Shown one piece after another: positions 8,698 to 16,669 of a stretch of DNA of 64,000 bases (its first letter is position 1; each line of letters starts with the position of its first letter). The notes beneath the pieces were generated by a model. It saw only the letters and a program-made list of their open reading frames with translations. It did not search any database and was not told the origin of the DNA. The DNA comes from Slackia exigua ATCC 700122 (GTDB lineage Bacteria > Actinomycetota > Coriobacteriia > Coriobacteriales > Eggerthellaceae). Made by a program: the position numbers and the translations under genes. The DNA lies in the NCBI RefSeq assembly GCF_000162875.1, contig NZ_GG700630.1, positions 82,657 through 146,656 on the forward strand. The letters run 5' to 3'.

Positions 8698-9060
8698 ATG
8701 GCTTCCGTTCGACATTTCACATGCGTGAGCTGCCCGATCGGGTGCGAGCTCGACGTCGCTGTCGACGACGAAGGCGCCGTCGCCTCGGTCGCGGGCAATA
8801 CCTGCAAGCGCGGCATCACGTACGCCATCGATGAAGTGACCGACCCGAAGCGTGTCCTCACCTCGCTCGTCCGCGTGGACGGCCGCACGATGCCCGCAAG
8901 CGTCAGATCGGCCTCGGCCGTTCCTAAAGCCCTCATTCCCGATTGCATCGAAGCTTTGCGCTCCGTTGACATCATGCCTCCGGTGCGCATCGGCGATGTG
9001 GTCCTGGCAAACGTCTGCGGCACCGGCGTCGACGTCATAGCCACACGGAACATGGACTGA
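8698..9060 (+). CDS. DUF1667 cysteine-motif protein
   Basis: A 120-residue small protein with CVSCPIGC near the N-terminus (about residues 9-16), a further Cys in GNTCKRG, and a C-terminal Cys in ANVCGTGVD. This pattern is characteristic of DUF1667, which is regularly the last gene of GlpA-like/oxidoreductase operons. A role as a small iron-sulfur or redox subunit is inferred from the cysteines and linkage, and I know of no established function. A strong hairpin follows the stop codon. Confidence 0.88.
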   Translation: MASVRHFTCVSCPIGCELDVAVDDEGAVASVAGNTCKRGITYAIDEVTDPKRVLTSLVRVDGRTMPASVRSASAVPKALIPDCIEALRSVDIMPPVRIGDVVLANVCGTGVDVIATRNMD

Positions 9061-9088
9061 TGAGACGCTCGCCCTCGAACGATGATTG

Positions 9089-9130
9089 CATGAAGAAGCC
9101 CGTCGGCGGTCGCCGACGGGCTTCTTCATG
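9089..9130. terminator. Very strong bidirectional hairpin between the DUF1667 and tetR genes
   Basis: A perfect 19-bp stem (CATGAAGAAGCCCGTCGGC and its complement) closes on a GGTC loop between convergent genes. The A-rich and T-rich stem bases allow termination in both directions. Confidence 0.8.
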
Positions 9131-9171
9131 TTCGGATGCCGCGGGGCAGAAACGATGGAACCGTCCCGACC

Positions 9172-9200
9172 GCAGCATGGATGAGCTTGATCCATGCTGC
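9172..9200 (-). terminator. Secondary hairpin downstream of tetR
   Basis: GCAGCATGGAT and ATCCATGCTGC form a perfect 11-bp stem with a 7-base loop, starting 13 bases past the tetR stop codon. No T-run follows, so it probably acts with the adjacent 19-bp hairpin. Confidence 0.5.
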
Positions 9201-9213
9201 ATCTCCGATGCGT

Positions 9214-9864
9214 CTACAGCGTCCAGCTCCAGGTGCTGGCATCGAGCGGCGTGCGCCAGTCACATGCGCCGCCTGCCTTCTTCTTCGCCATGTTGATGAG
9301 CAGATTGATGCCTTCTTCGAACGTCTCGTCGGTGTAGGCGTGGATCTTCTCGCGATTCCAAGGAGCATCCGCGTCGCCGTCGGTGATGCGGCGGCCGAGC
9401 GAAAGGTACATCTCGTTGTCGATGAATCCGGTGAAATAGGAGCTGAAGACCCAGAACAGCCGCGTGAAGATCTCTTCGGGCACGCCTTGGTCCATGTGCA
9501 GCTGATACGTATGGCGCGCGAAATGATCGGGCCAGGGGATGGACTCGACAAGCGTCATGCGGCGGATGTTCGGGTGCGTTTTGAAGGTCTGATGCATCGA
9601 GCGGAACTCGCGGCGCACGGTGTCTTCCCAGTATTCCTCGGGAATCGGATGGTTGTCGATCTTATTGAGGAGCATGGAAAACACGGTGCAGAGCAGCGTG
9701 CGCTTCGAAGGGAAATACGTATAGATGCCCATGGGGCTTATGCCGATTTTCTGGGCGAGCTCGCGCATGGAGAAGTTCTCGATGCCGATCTCGTTGATGA
9801 GATCGAAGGCGCAGCGCCCAATCTGCTCTCGGGAAAACGAAGGGGGAGAGCCGGGTTTCTTCAT
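9214..9864 (-). CDS. TetR/AcrR-family transcriptional regulator
   Basis: A 216-residue protein. The N-terminal helix-turn-helix (FSMRELAQKIGISPMGIYTY then FPSKRTLL, about residues 31-58) is a standard TetR DNA-binding domain. The C-terminal ligand domain is not closely recognisable. The gene converges on the flavoprotein operon and diverges from the APC permease across a 657-base gap, so either could be a target. No clean palindromic operator was found in front of the gene. An AGGTGTCTAC ribosome site precedes the ATG. Confidence 0.88.
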   Translation of the reverse strand: MKKPGSPPSFSREQIGRCAFDLINEIGIENFSMRELAQKIGISPMGIYTYFPSKRTLLCTVFSMLLNKIDNHPIPEEYWEDTVRREFRSMHQTFKTHPNIRRMTLVESIPWPDHFARHTYQLHMDQGVPEEIFTRLFWVFSSYFTGFIDNEMYLSLGRRITDGDADAPWNREKIHAYTDETFEEGINLLINMAKKKAGGACDWRTPLDASTWSWTL

Positions 9865-10521
9865 GTAGACACCTGAATCCTGTCATAGCCTTGGTGAATG
9901 GATGTACGACGCTATCAACACGCATGAGGCAATCCATGTATACGATAGGTGAATTTCTAAACTACGGCTGGTCCTATGTCCATCGGTTTTGTCTCGAAAA
10001 TGGGGGATTTACTTCGTATCGTGTACGTCGCGTAATCCGGAATTTCCCTTTCGTGGCCGTTTCGTCCCGGCGCATGCTTCCGCTGCGCTCGGCGTGCGGT
10101 GCACGCGAGGCACGTTGCGGCGCCGTTGGTCTCGGTTCGCGACGAGGCATGCGGAGGTTCGAGCCAATCGAGCGATTCCGAACTGAAACCGATGCTCCAT
10201 CGACGGCATTTCGCTGCAGCTTGCCTCCGTTTGCCGATAGTTTCGTTCTTTCCGCCGTTTTCGAAGGTAATGTCGCACACCTTAGACACCAAGATGCTCT
10301 GCTTAAAGAATCGAAGGGAGCTATATTCACCTTAAACCTAGCGGTATTATAGGTAGTTCTCTTCGATTCAGTCGGAGTCTGAAGCGAATGCGGCATGCGA
10401 TCCGGGCTTCGACGTCGGTTAGGTGAGACAGGTTTTACCGGGATATCTCTGGCAGCACGTTCGTCTCGAATCTGTTCCCAAGGGCATCCCATAAGGCCAT
10501 CGGCATGGGAGGAGGATTCGC
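9865..10521. other. 657-base gene-free region, lower GC, with a long inverted repeat
   Basis: No frame in this stretch looks like a gene: the candidates are short, lack ribosome sites and resemble no family I know. GC content drops visibly compared with neighbours. The notable content is a 16-bp inverted repeat at 10308-10369. There is also one copy of AGGTGAAT (9945-9952) and one of its complement ATTCACCT within 10325-10333. The region must hold the divergent promoters of tetR and the permease, but I cannot place them confidently. Confidence 0.5.
10308..10369. repeat. 16-bp inverted repeat forming a stem-loop upstream of the permease
   Basis: GAATCGAAGGGAGCTA (10308-10323) pairs with TAGTTCTCTTCGATTC (10354-10369), with two positions as G-U pairs in the plus-strand RNA. 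CCTA/TAGG adds a short inner stem stacked on the right arm, leaving a 13-base one-sided loop. There is no terminal T-run. It lies about 150 bases before the permease start and could be a cis-acting RNA structure or a remnant. Confidence 0.5.
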
Positions 10522-11910
10522 ATGGCGGAGAACAGCGAAGCCGTCCGCGCAGGAGCGGGCATCGAGCAGTTCGGCTACAAGCAGGAACTGAAAAGAGGGC
10601 TGGGACTGCGCGACGTCGTCTTGTACGGCGTGCTCTTCATGGTCATCATCGCCCCGCATTCCATTTACGGTCTGGTGGACTTCCAGTCCCAAGGCATGCC
10701 CACGCTCGTCTACATCATCGGCTTCATCGCCATCAGCTTCACGGCCTTGAGCTATATGCGGATGAGCAATCGCTTTCCCATCGCGGGGTCGGTGTATTCC
10801 TATGTGCAGCGCGGCATCAATCCCCATGTCGGCTTCATATCCGGCTGGCTCATCCTGCTCGACTACTGCCTCTCTCCCGCATTGCTGTACGTCATCGTGG
10901 CGAACTGGGGGACGTTGCTGATCCCGGGCAGCCCGTGGTATGTGTGGGTCATCGCCTTCGTCGCGTTCAATACGTTCGTGACCATTCGCGGCATATCGAT
11001 GACCAAAGGCATCGATATCGTCATCTTCATCATCGAGATCCTGGCCGTCATCGCGTTCGTCGCCTTGGGCTGCAAATTCATCTTGGGAGGCGGCGGTGCG
11101 GGCGCCTTCACGCTCGATCCCATCTATCAGCCGGGCAAGGTTGACGCGCACTTCATCGCGGCCGGCATCTCCATCGCGGCGCTGAACTTCCTCGGTTTCG
11201 ACGGCATATCCACGTTGGCGGAAGAGACCGAGCAGCCCGAGAAGAACATCGGGCGCGGCATCATGATCGCATTGACGCTCATCGTCGTCGTATTCATCGC
11301 CCAGACCTACATCGCCGCCCTCATTCAGCCCGATTGGGCGAATATCGATCAGGACAACGGCTTCTTCGTGGGCGTCGCGCTCATCGGCGGGCCCGTGTTC
11401 CAGAAGATCATGCTCGTCATCAATATCGTGGCCATCGGCATCGCGAACATCATGAACGCCCAGACCGCTGCCTCGCGCCTGCTGTACGGCATGGGCCGCG
11501 ACAAGACCATTCCCGCCATCTTCGGAAAGGTGCATTCGAAGTATCAGACCCCGTACGTGGGCGCACTGTTCATCGGCGCGATCGCGCTCATCCTATCGCT
11601 CTTCCTGGATATGGGCGCGCTTGCCACGCTCGTCAATTTCGGTGCGTTGAGCTCCTTCGCCATGCTGAACTTCGCCGTGTTCTGGTTCTTCTTCATCAAG
11701 GAGAAGAGGCGTGCAGGCATCGGCAACATCGTGAAATACATCGTCTGCCCTTGGTTCGGCATCGTGATTCTCGCCTACGTCTTCACCGGTTTCGACATGC
11801 TGACCTACACGGTTGGCGTGAGCTGGTTCGTCATCGGTCTGATCGTGGGCGCCGTGAAGTCGCGCGGATACAAAGAGGTGCCCGACGCGTTCAAGAACCT
11901 TCAGTTCTGA
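10522..11910 (+). CDS. APC-superfamily amino acid/polyamine permease
   Basis: A 462-residue polytopic membrane protein with about 12 hydrophobic segments. The N-terminal GLGLRDVVLYGVLFM region, the FDGISTLAEETEQPEKNIGRG motif between segments six and seven, and RLLYGMGRDKTIPAIFGKVH are hallmarks of APC permeases, closest in feel to the PuuP/YhdG-like branch. The substrate (amino acid, amine or polyamine) cannot be told from sequence. It stands alone, with GGAGGAGGATT before the ATG and a hairpin terminator after the stop. Confidence 0.9.
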   Translation: MAENSEAVRAGAGIEQFGYKQELKRGLGLRDVVLYGVLFMVIIAPHSIYGLVDFQSQGMPTLVYIIGFIAISFTALSYMRMSNRFPIAGSVYSYVQRGINPHVGFISGWLILLDYCLSPALLYVIVANWGTLLIPGSPWYVWVIAFVAFNTFVTIRGISMTKGIDIVIFIIEILAVIAFVALGCKFILGGGGAGAFTLDPIYQPGKVDAHFIAAGISIAALNFLGFDGISTLAEETEQPEKNIGRGIMIALTLIVVVFIAQTYIAALIQPDWANIDQDNGFFVGVALIGGPVFQKIMLVINIVAIGIANIMNAQTAASRLLYGMGRDKTIPAIFGKVHSKYQTPYVGALFIGAIALILSLFLDMGALATLVNFGALSSFAMLNFAVFWFFFIKEKRRAGIGNIVKYIVCPWFGIVILAYVFTGFDMLTYTVGVSWFVIGLIVGAVKSRGYKEVPDAFKNLQF

Positions 11911-11933
11911 GCCGCCCGTTCACGCGCCCTTAT

Positions 11934-11969
11934 GCGGCCCCGACGCGTATCTGCGCTCGTCGGGGCCGC
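11934..11969. terminator. Bidirectional terminator between the permease and the CRP-family gene
   Basis: GCGGCCCCGACG and CGTCGGGGCCGC form a perfect 12-bp stem with a 12-base loop between two convergent genes. Confidence 0.7.
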
Positions 11970-11976
11970 GGCGTCG

Positions 11977-12678
11977 TCAGCGGACCTCTTCGGCGTATGT
12001 CTTGAGCGCAGCAAGGTCGATGCGCAGCTCGGTGCGCGAACGTTGGATGATTCCCCGACCCTCGAGCGACAGGATGAGCTTGTTGCAGGTGGTCACATGC
12101 ACCATGAGCAGCTGCGAGAGCGTCTTGATCGTAAGCGTGCAGGGAACGATGTAGATGCCGTCGTCCGTGGGCGTGCGCGTCGCGCAGAGCTTGTCGGCCC
12201 ACATGGTGAAACGCGCGATCGCGCTCTGGTTGCCCGTACCGCTTATTCGATGTCCGAACTGGGCGAATGACATGTGGTAGACATAGATGAGCTCGAAGAA
12301 GACATCCTTATCCTCGCGTATGAGGTCGTACAGCTGGTTCTGCGTGAAGGCGTAGAGCACGGTGTTCTTCACTGCGGTGAAACGTGCGGCGTAGTCCCCG
12401 ATGCTTGCGAGGCCGTTGTATTCGCACATGAACGCATTGCCGGCGTTCCGCTGGTACACGAAGACGCCTTCCCCTGATTCTTGCATGAAGGTGATGCGGA
12501 TCCGGCCTTCGTCGATGTAGTAGTAGTACAGGTCGTCGGGACCGTTCGCCTTCTGGCGCAGCATCTCCCCCTTGAAGAGCTTCTTCTTTTTCGCCCGGTC
12601 GATATAGCGTGCGATTTTAAGCTGCCTGAACGGTCGGTCCGGCATGAGAATCGCATCATAGTCCTGCTGCGTGGCCAT
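11977..12678 (-). CDS. CRP/FNR-family transcriptional regulator
   Basis: A 233-residue protein with an N-terminal cupin-like effector domain (about residues 20-140, including YIDEGRIRITFMQESGEGVF). A C-terminal winged helix (TIKTLSQLLMVHVTTCNKLI) carries the recognition helix, followed by LEGRGIIQRSRTELRI. The N-terminal cysteine cluster of oxygen-sensing FNR is absent, so it is not a typical [4Fe-4S] FNR and the effector is unknown. It is divergent from the DmsB/DmsA pair and is the natural candidate to control it. I chose the ATG after GGGGGGATT, and longer upstream frames lack coding character. Confidence 0.87.
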   Translation of the reverse strand: MATQQDYDAILMPDRPFRQLKIARYIDRAKKKKLFKGEMLRQKANGPDDLYYYYIDEGRIRITFMQESGEGVFVYQRNAGNAFMCEYNGLASIGDYAARFTAVKNTVLYAFTQNQLYDLIREDKDVFFELIYVYHMSFAQFGHRISGTGNQSAIARFTMWADKLCATRTPTDDGIYIVPCTLTIKTLSQLLMVHVTTCNKLILSLEGRGIIQRSRTELRIDLAALKTYAEEVR

Positions 12679-12828
12679 AATCCCCCCGTCATGCCTTCGG
12701 TCTTTCCCCTCTATGCGATTGTAGGGTCTTGCGGCGTGCGTCGCAATTGCGTGGCCGCCTGTTTCGGAACTCCGCGAAAAGACTGGTCGACGCCATGTTT
12801 TCGACCTTGCGCACGCCAGCGTGCGATG

Positions 12829-12877
12829 TATGCATATGCATATTGAATGATGATTCCATAAAGATATCGTGAAGATC
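12829..12877 (+). promoter_or_regulatory. Candidate activator site and promoter of the dmsB-dmsA pair
   Basis: TATGCATATGCATA (12829-12842) is a perfect 14-bp palindrome. TTGAAT (12843-12848) and TATCGT (12865-12870), spaced by 16 bases, can serve as -35 and -10. With a start near 12877, the palindrome centre falls at -41.5, the class II activator position. It lies in the intergenic space shared with the divergent CRP/FNR-family gene. Confidence 0.45.
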
Positions 12878-12929
12878 ATTAGAGGCCCGGCATGACGATC
12901 CGGGCCGCTCCAAGGGGGAAGGAGCGATC

Positions 12930-13733
12930 ATGGCGAGGTATGGCATGGCCATCGACCTACGTCGATGCGCAGGATGCGGAGGGTGCGTCGTCGCGTGCCA
13001 GATGCAGCACAATCAAAGCCCAGGCGTTTCATGGAACGTTCTCGATTCGTACGAGTGGGGCGACGAAGTGGGGGAATCCGGTCGAACCTATGTGCCGCAT
13101 GCCTGCATGCAATGCGACGATCCGCCGTGCGTGCATGCGTGCCCGACGGGCGCGAGCATGCAGCGCGACGACGGAATCGTCGTGGTCGACTACGACGCGT
13201 GCATCGCGTGCGGATTCTGCATCTCCGCCTGTCCGTACCAGGCGCGACGCATCAATGAGACCGATGCGCATTTCTTCGGCGCGTATGCGCCCGCGCCCTA
13301 CGAGGCCTTCGGCGTGCAGAGGAGCATGGTCGTGGAGAAATGCATCTTCTGCGAAGAGCGGCTTGCGGAGGGCTTGAAACCCGCCTGCGTATCCAATTGT
13401 CCCGGCAAGGCACGGTATTTCGGCGATCTCGACGACCCGGAAAGCAACGTATCCGCATTTCTCGCCTCGCACGATGCCGTGCGCGTCGATGAGACCGCAT
13501 GCTATTACCTGCCGGTCGCGGGCACGCCCGAAGGCGCGCTTCCGTTCGCCATCGGCGCGAACTCCGTCGAGGAGGCCGATGCGGCGGTCGATCCCGCCGT
13601 CGTCGGCATAGGGGTGGGCGTCGCGGCTGCAGCCGCTGCAGGAGTTGCGTATGCAGCGCGCAAGGCGCGCATGGACGCGGATGACGGCGTCGCCGCGCAT
13701 GCTTCGAGCCATCGGGAGGGGGATCAGCGATGA
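12930..13733 (+). CDS. DmsB-type four-cluster ferredoxin subunit
   Basis: A 267-residue electron-transfer subunit. Four cysteine groups bind [4Fe-4S] clusters: CAGCGGCVVACQ, CMQCDDPPCVHACP, CIACGFCISACP, and CIFCEERL with CVSNCP. This order matches DmsB/PhsB/NrfC proteins. After about residue 215 a hydrophobic Gly/Ala stretch (VVGIGVGVAAAAAAGVAYAA) could be a C-terminal membrane anchor, which would be unusual for DmsB. The N-terminus has no signal peptide, so export would depend on the Tat-bearing partner. It overlaps the catalytic subunit gene by ATGA. Confidence 0.9.
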   Translation: MARYGMAIDLRRCAGCGGCVVACQMQHNQSPGVSWNVLDSYEWGDEVGESGRTYVPHACMQCDDPPCVHACPTGASMQRDDGIVVVDYDACIACGFCISACPYQARRINETDAHFFGAYAPAPYEAFGVQRSMVVEKCIFCEERLAEGLKPACVSNCPGKARYFGDLDDPESNVSAFLASHDAVRVDETACYYLPVAGTPEGALPFAIGANSVEEADAAVDPAVVGIGVGVAAAAAAGVAYAARKARMDADDGVAAHASSHREGDQR

Positions 13734-16003
13734 CAGGATCCGAATGCATGGTCACGCGCCGTTCCTTTTTGAAGGGCGCAGCTGCCGCCGCAGGCGTATC
13801 GGCCGTCGGATCGACGGGCTTCGACATCATTCATCCCGAAGGCGCCTTCGCCGAAGACGCGCCGGTCGAGATCAAATTCACGTACTGCGACATGTGCAAC
13901 CATATTCCTAAGTGCGGCATCGCCGCATCGATCAAGGACGGCAAGGTCGTGCGCGTCGAAGCGCGCGCGACGGAAGGGTACCGGGCCGATCCCATCTGCG
14001 CCAAGGGGATCGCCAGCCTGCAGGAGCTCTATGATCCCGAACGTCTGCTCTATCCGATGGCGCGCACCAACCCCAAGGGTACGGGCGCGCCTGAGTGGGA
14101 GCCGATATCCTGGGACGACGCCTATGCGCGCATCGCGGCGGAATTCAATCGCGTGAAAGACGATTACGGTGCCGACAAGGTGTTCTTCTATTGCGGAGAT
14201 CCTAAGGAGCCTCGCGGGGCGATGCAGCGCGTCGCGACTCTCTTCGGATCGCCCTCATGCGGATTCGAGAGTTCGACCTGCGCGGCTGCGACATGGATGT
14301 CGACGTTTCTCACGCTCGGGTCGCTCAGCATGGGGGTCGATCCTACGCCCGATTCGAAGTCGTGCCTCATCTGGTCGCTTAATCCCGCCTGGTCACAGCC
14401 CTACCGTTTCGGCGCGATGATGGATCGGAAGGAGGACGGCTGCAAATTCGTCGTCGTGGATCCGCGCATCACGCCGACCGTGACGGGCTTGGCCGATATC
14501 CATCTCCAGCTTCGTCCCGGCACCGACGGCGCCCTTGCCCTCGGCTTCATCAACATCATGATTCGCGACGGGCTCTACGACAAAGACTTCGTCGAGAACT
14601 GGACCGTCGGCTTCGATGAGCTCAAGGAGCTCGCCTCCGGATACACGCCCGAGAAGGTCGAGGAAATCACCTGGGTTCCCAAGGAAAAGCTTGAAGCGGC
14701 CGTGAGGCTCGTCTGCGAGAACACGCCCGCTACGTTGGTGAGCAGCTCTGCCGGCGCATGCCACGCGACCAACGTGGGCCATTTCGAACGCGCCGTCTTC
14801 TCCATCATCGCGTTGACCGGCTGCATAGACGTGCCCGGCGGTCTGACCATGCCGACAGGAGGCCTGCCCTTCGACTACACGGCGAGCACCGCCGATTTCC
14901 GTATGGAGAAATCGTATATGGAGCAAGGCTTGCAAGACATCAGGCCCGACAAGGACGATTTTCCCGTCTGGGCCAAGTATTTCAAGATGATCCAGGTGAA
15001 CAGGCTTCCCGAGATGGTCGCTGACGGGCGTCTGAGAGCAGGCGTTCTTCTGGGCGCCAATGCGATGATGTGGCCTCAGACGCCGGAATACCAGAAAGCC
15101 ATCGGCGATATGGAATTCACGGTCGCCATCGATTACTACATGCGCCCATGGACGCACGATTATGTCGACATGATTCTGCCGGCGGCGATGTGCTACGAGC
15201 GCATGGCTCCGTTCGCCATATTCGGCCGCAGGATCTTCTTCCGCGAACCCGTGGTCAAGCCCGCAGGCCAGGCGCGAGAAGACTTCCGCATCATCCTCGA
15301 AATGGGGTGCGCGCTCGGTTATGAGGAGGAGTGCTTCGGCGGCGATGTCGAAGCGGCGCTCAACGATATGCTTGAGAAGGCCGACCTCGGCTGCACCGTG
15401 GACGACCTGCGCGCGCATCCCGAGGGAATCGAGATTCCCGGCGGCAATAAGGACATCAGGAAGTACGAGAGCGGCAAGATCCGCAAGGACGGCGAACCTG
15501 GATTCAACACGCCGAGCGGCAAGATCGAATTCGTCTCCAACGTGCTTCAGGATCTAGGCTTCGAAGGACGTCCCGTCTATGAAGAGCCGGTGTACAGCCC
15601 GGTCAGCACGCCCGATCTTGCGCAGACGTATCCGCTCGTCCTCAACACGGGCGGCCGCGCGCCGTACTACACCCATTCGAAGCTGCGCAACCTTCCTTGG
15701 CTGAACCAATTCATGCCAAGGCCGGTCGTCCGGCTGCATCCGTTCGATGCGAAGGAGCGCGGCATCGGCGACGGGGAGCAGGTGCGCGTATTCAACCAGT
15801 TCGGCGAGGTGGTGGTGAACGCTGAGGTCACCAACATGGTCCTTCCGGGCGTCGTAGACGTGCTCCATGGCTGGCACCAGGCCGACATCAACCTGTTGAC
15901 ATCGCGCGACTTCGATCCCATCACGGGATTTCCGCCTTTCCGCTCGGCGCTTTGCCAGGTGGAAAGCACGGGCAAGGGCTACCCGTCCCCGAAGGCCATG
16001 TGA
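13730..16003 (+). CDS. Tat-exported molybdopterin-dependent oxidoreductase (DMSO reductase superfamily)
   Basis: A 757-residue catalytic subunit. TRRSFLKGAAAAAGVSAVG is a Tat signal, so the enzyme is exported folded with its ferredoxin partner. An N-terminal cluster site reads C-x2-C-x5-C-x27-C (CDMCNHIPKC to ICAKG), two residues longer in the middle than the usual C-x2-C-x3-C. Bis-MGD binding regions follow (WDDAYARIAAEF, IWSLNPAWSQP, VVDPRITPT, and the C-terminal VLNTGGRAPYYTHSKL). The cysteine of ESSTCAAATW is a possible molybdenum ligand. Eggerthellaceae carry many such enzymes, including catechol dehydroxylases, but no substrate can be assigned. No NrfD/DmsC subunit or TorD chaperone is adjacent. 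Confidence 0.9.
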   Translation: MTGSECMVTRRSFLKGAAAAAGVSAVGSTGFDIIHPEGAFAEDAPVEIKFTYCDMCNHIPKCGIAASIKDGKVVRVEARATEGYRADPICAKGIASLQELYDPERLLYPMARTNPKGTGAPEWEPISWDDAYARIAAEFNRVKDDYGADKVFFYCGDPKEPRGAMQRVATLFGSPSCGFESSTCAAATWMSTFLTLGSLSMGVDPTPDSKSCLIWSLNPAWSQPYRFGAMMDRKEDGCKFVVVDPRITPTVTGLADIHLQLRPGTDGALALGFINIMIRDGLYDKDFVENWTVGFDELKELASGYTPEKVEEITWVPKEKLEAAVRLVCENTPATLVSSSAGACHATNVGHFERAVFSIIALTGCIDVPGGLTMPTGGLPFDYTASTADFRMEKSYMEQGLQDIRPDKDDFPVWAKYFKMIQVNRLPEMVADGRLRAGVLLGANAMMWPQTPEYQKAIGDMEFTVAIDYYMRPWTHDYVDMILPAAMCYERMAPFAIFGRRIFFREPVVKPAGQAREDFRIILEMGCALGYEEECFGGDVEAALNDMLEKADLGCTVDDLRAHPEGIEIPGGNKDIRKYESGKIRKDGEPGFNTPSGKIEFVSNVLQDLGFEGRPVYEEPVYSPVSTPDLAQTYPLVLNTGGRAPYYTHSKLRNLPWLNQFMPRPVVRLHPFDAKERGIGDGEQVRVFNQFGEVVVNAEVTNMVLPGVVDVLHGWHQADINLLTSRDFDPITGFPPFRSALCQVESTGKGYPSPKAM

Positions 16004-16143
16004 GGATCGCCGAGATTTCGGGTTTCCAGCGCGTCGCGACAGGCTCGGTACGCATGGATCGGCCGCCTTTCGCTGCAGGCGACGGCGGCCGATTCGAAGA
16101 TGCGGGCACGCAGGAATGCGGCGGACGAGAGATGCGGAGCCGT

Positions 16144-16572
16144 CTATGCGGCATTGGCAGGAGCGGGCAGCTCGCCGGCGCAATGCGGGCAGCGCGTCGC
16201 GCCCTCCTTGAGCTCTTCCTTGCAGAAAGGGCAGGTGGGGGTGGGCTTGGCGGCCTCTTCCTTGATCAAGCGGTTCTTGAATTCGTTCACGGCCTTGATG
16301 AGGAAGAACACGACGAGCGCGATGATCAGGAAATTGATGACGGCGCTGATGAAGGCGCCGAAATCGATGCCGTTCTCGGTACCCGGCACGGGAATGGTGA
16401 GTCCCGCGACCTCGGCGCCGCCGCCCGTCACCAGCTTGATGAACGGGTTGATGATGTCGTTGGTCAGCGATGTGACGATCGCGGTGAATGCGCCGCCGAT
16501 GATGATGCCGACGGCCATATCCATGACATTGCCTTTGGAGATGAATTCCTTGAACTCGTTCACGATCTTCAT
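16144..16572 (-). CDS. mscL: Large-conductance mechanosensitive channel with C-terminal zinc ribbon
   Basis: A 142-residue protein. Residues 1-105 are a normal MscL: an amphipathic N-terminus (FKEFISKGNVMDMAVGIIIG), a first pore helix, a periplasmic loop and a second helix (FISAVINFLIIALVVFFLIK). The family opens at lytic membrane tension to release solutes. Beyond the usual end, a zinc ribbon is added, with Cys 114, 117, 128 and 131 in CPFC and CPHC, on the cytoplasmic side. AAGGACCCC precedes the ATG. It stands alone, 97 bases beyond the polyferredoxin gene. Confidence 0.95.
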   Translation of the reverse strand: MKIVNEFKEFISKGNVMDMAVGIIIGGAFTAIVTSLTNDIINPFIKLVTGGGAEVAGLTIPVPGTENGIDFGAFISAVINFLIIALVVFFLIKAVNEFKNRLIKEEAAKPTPTCPFCKEELKEGATRCPHCAGELPAPANAA

Positions 16573-16669
16573 GGGGTCCTTCTTTCTCGGTTTCGATTCG
16601 GCAACGCGGGCTGGCAAAGGAATGCCGGGTTCGTCTCGCCGTTCGCGTCGATTCTCGTGCAAGCGTCCG

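Noticed and set aside
9960-10300. Small protein genes in the 657-base gap
   Set aside because: Frames of 60-110 codons on both strands lack ribosome sites, clear codon bias and any familiar motif.
11977-12678. Classical oxygen-sensing FNR
   Set aside because: The N-terminal cysteine cluster needed for the oxygen-sensing [4Fe-4S] site is missing, so only the broader CRP/FNR family is claimed.
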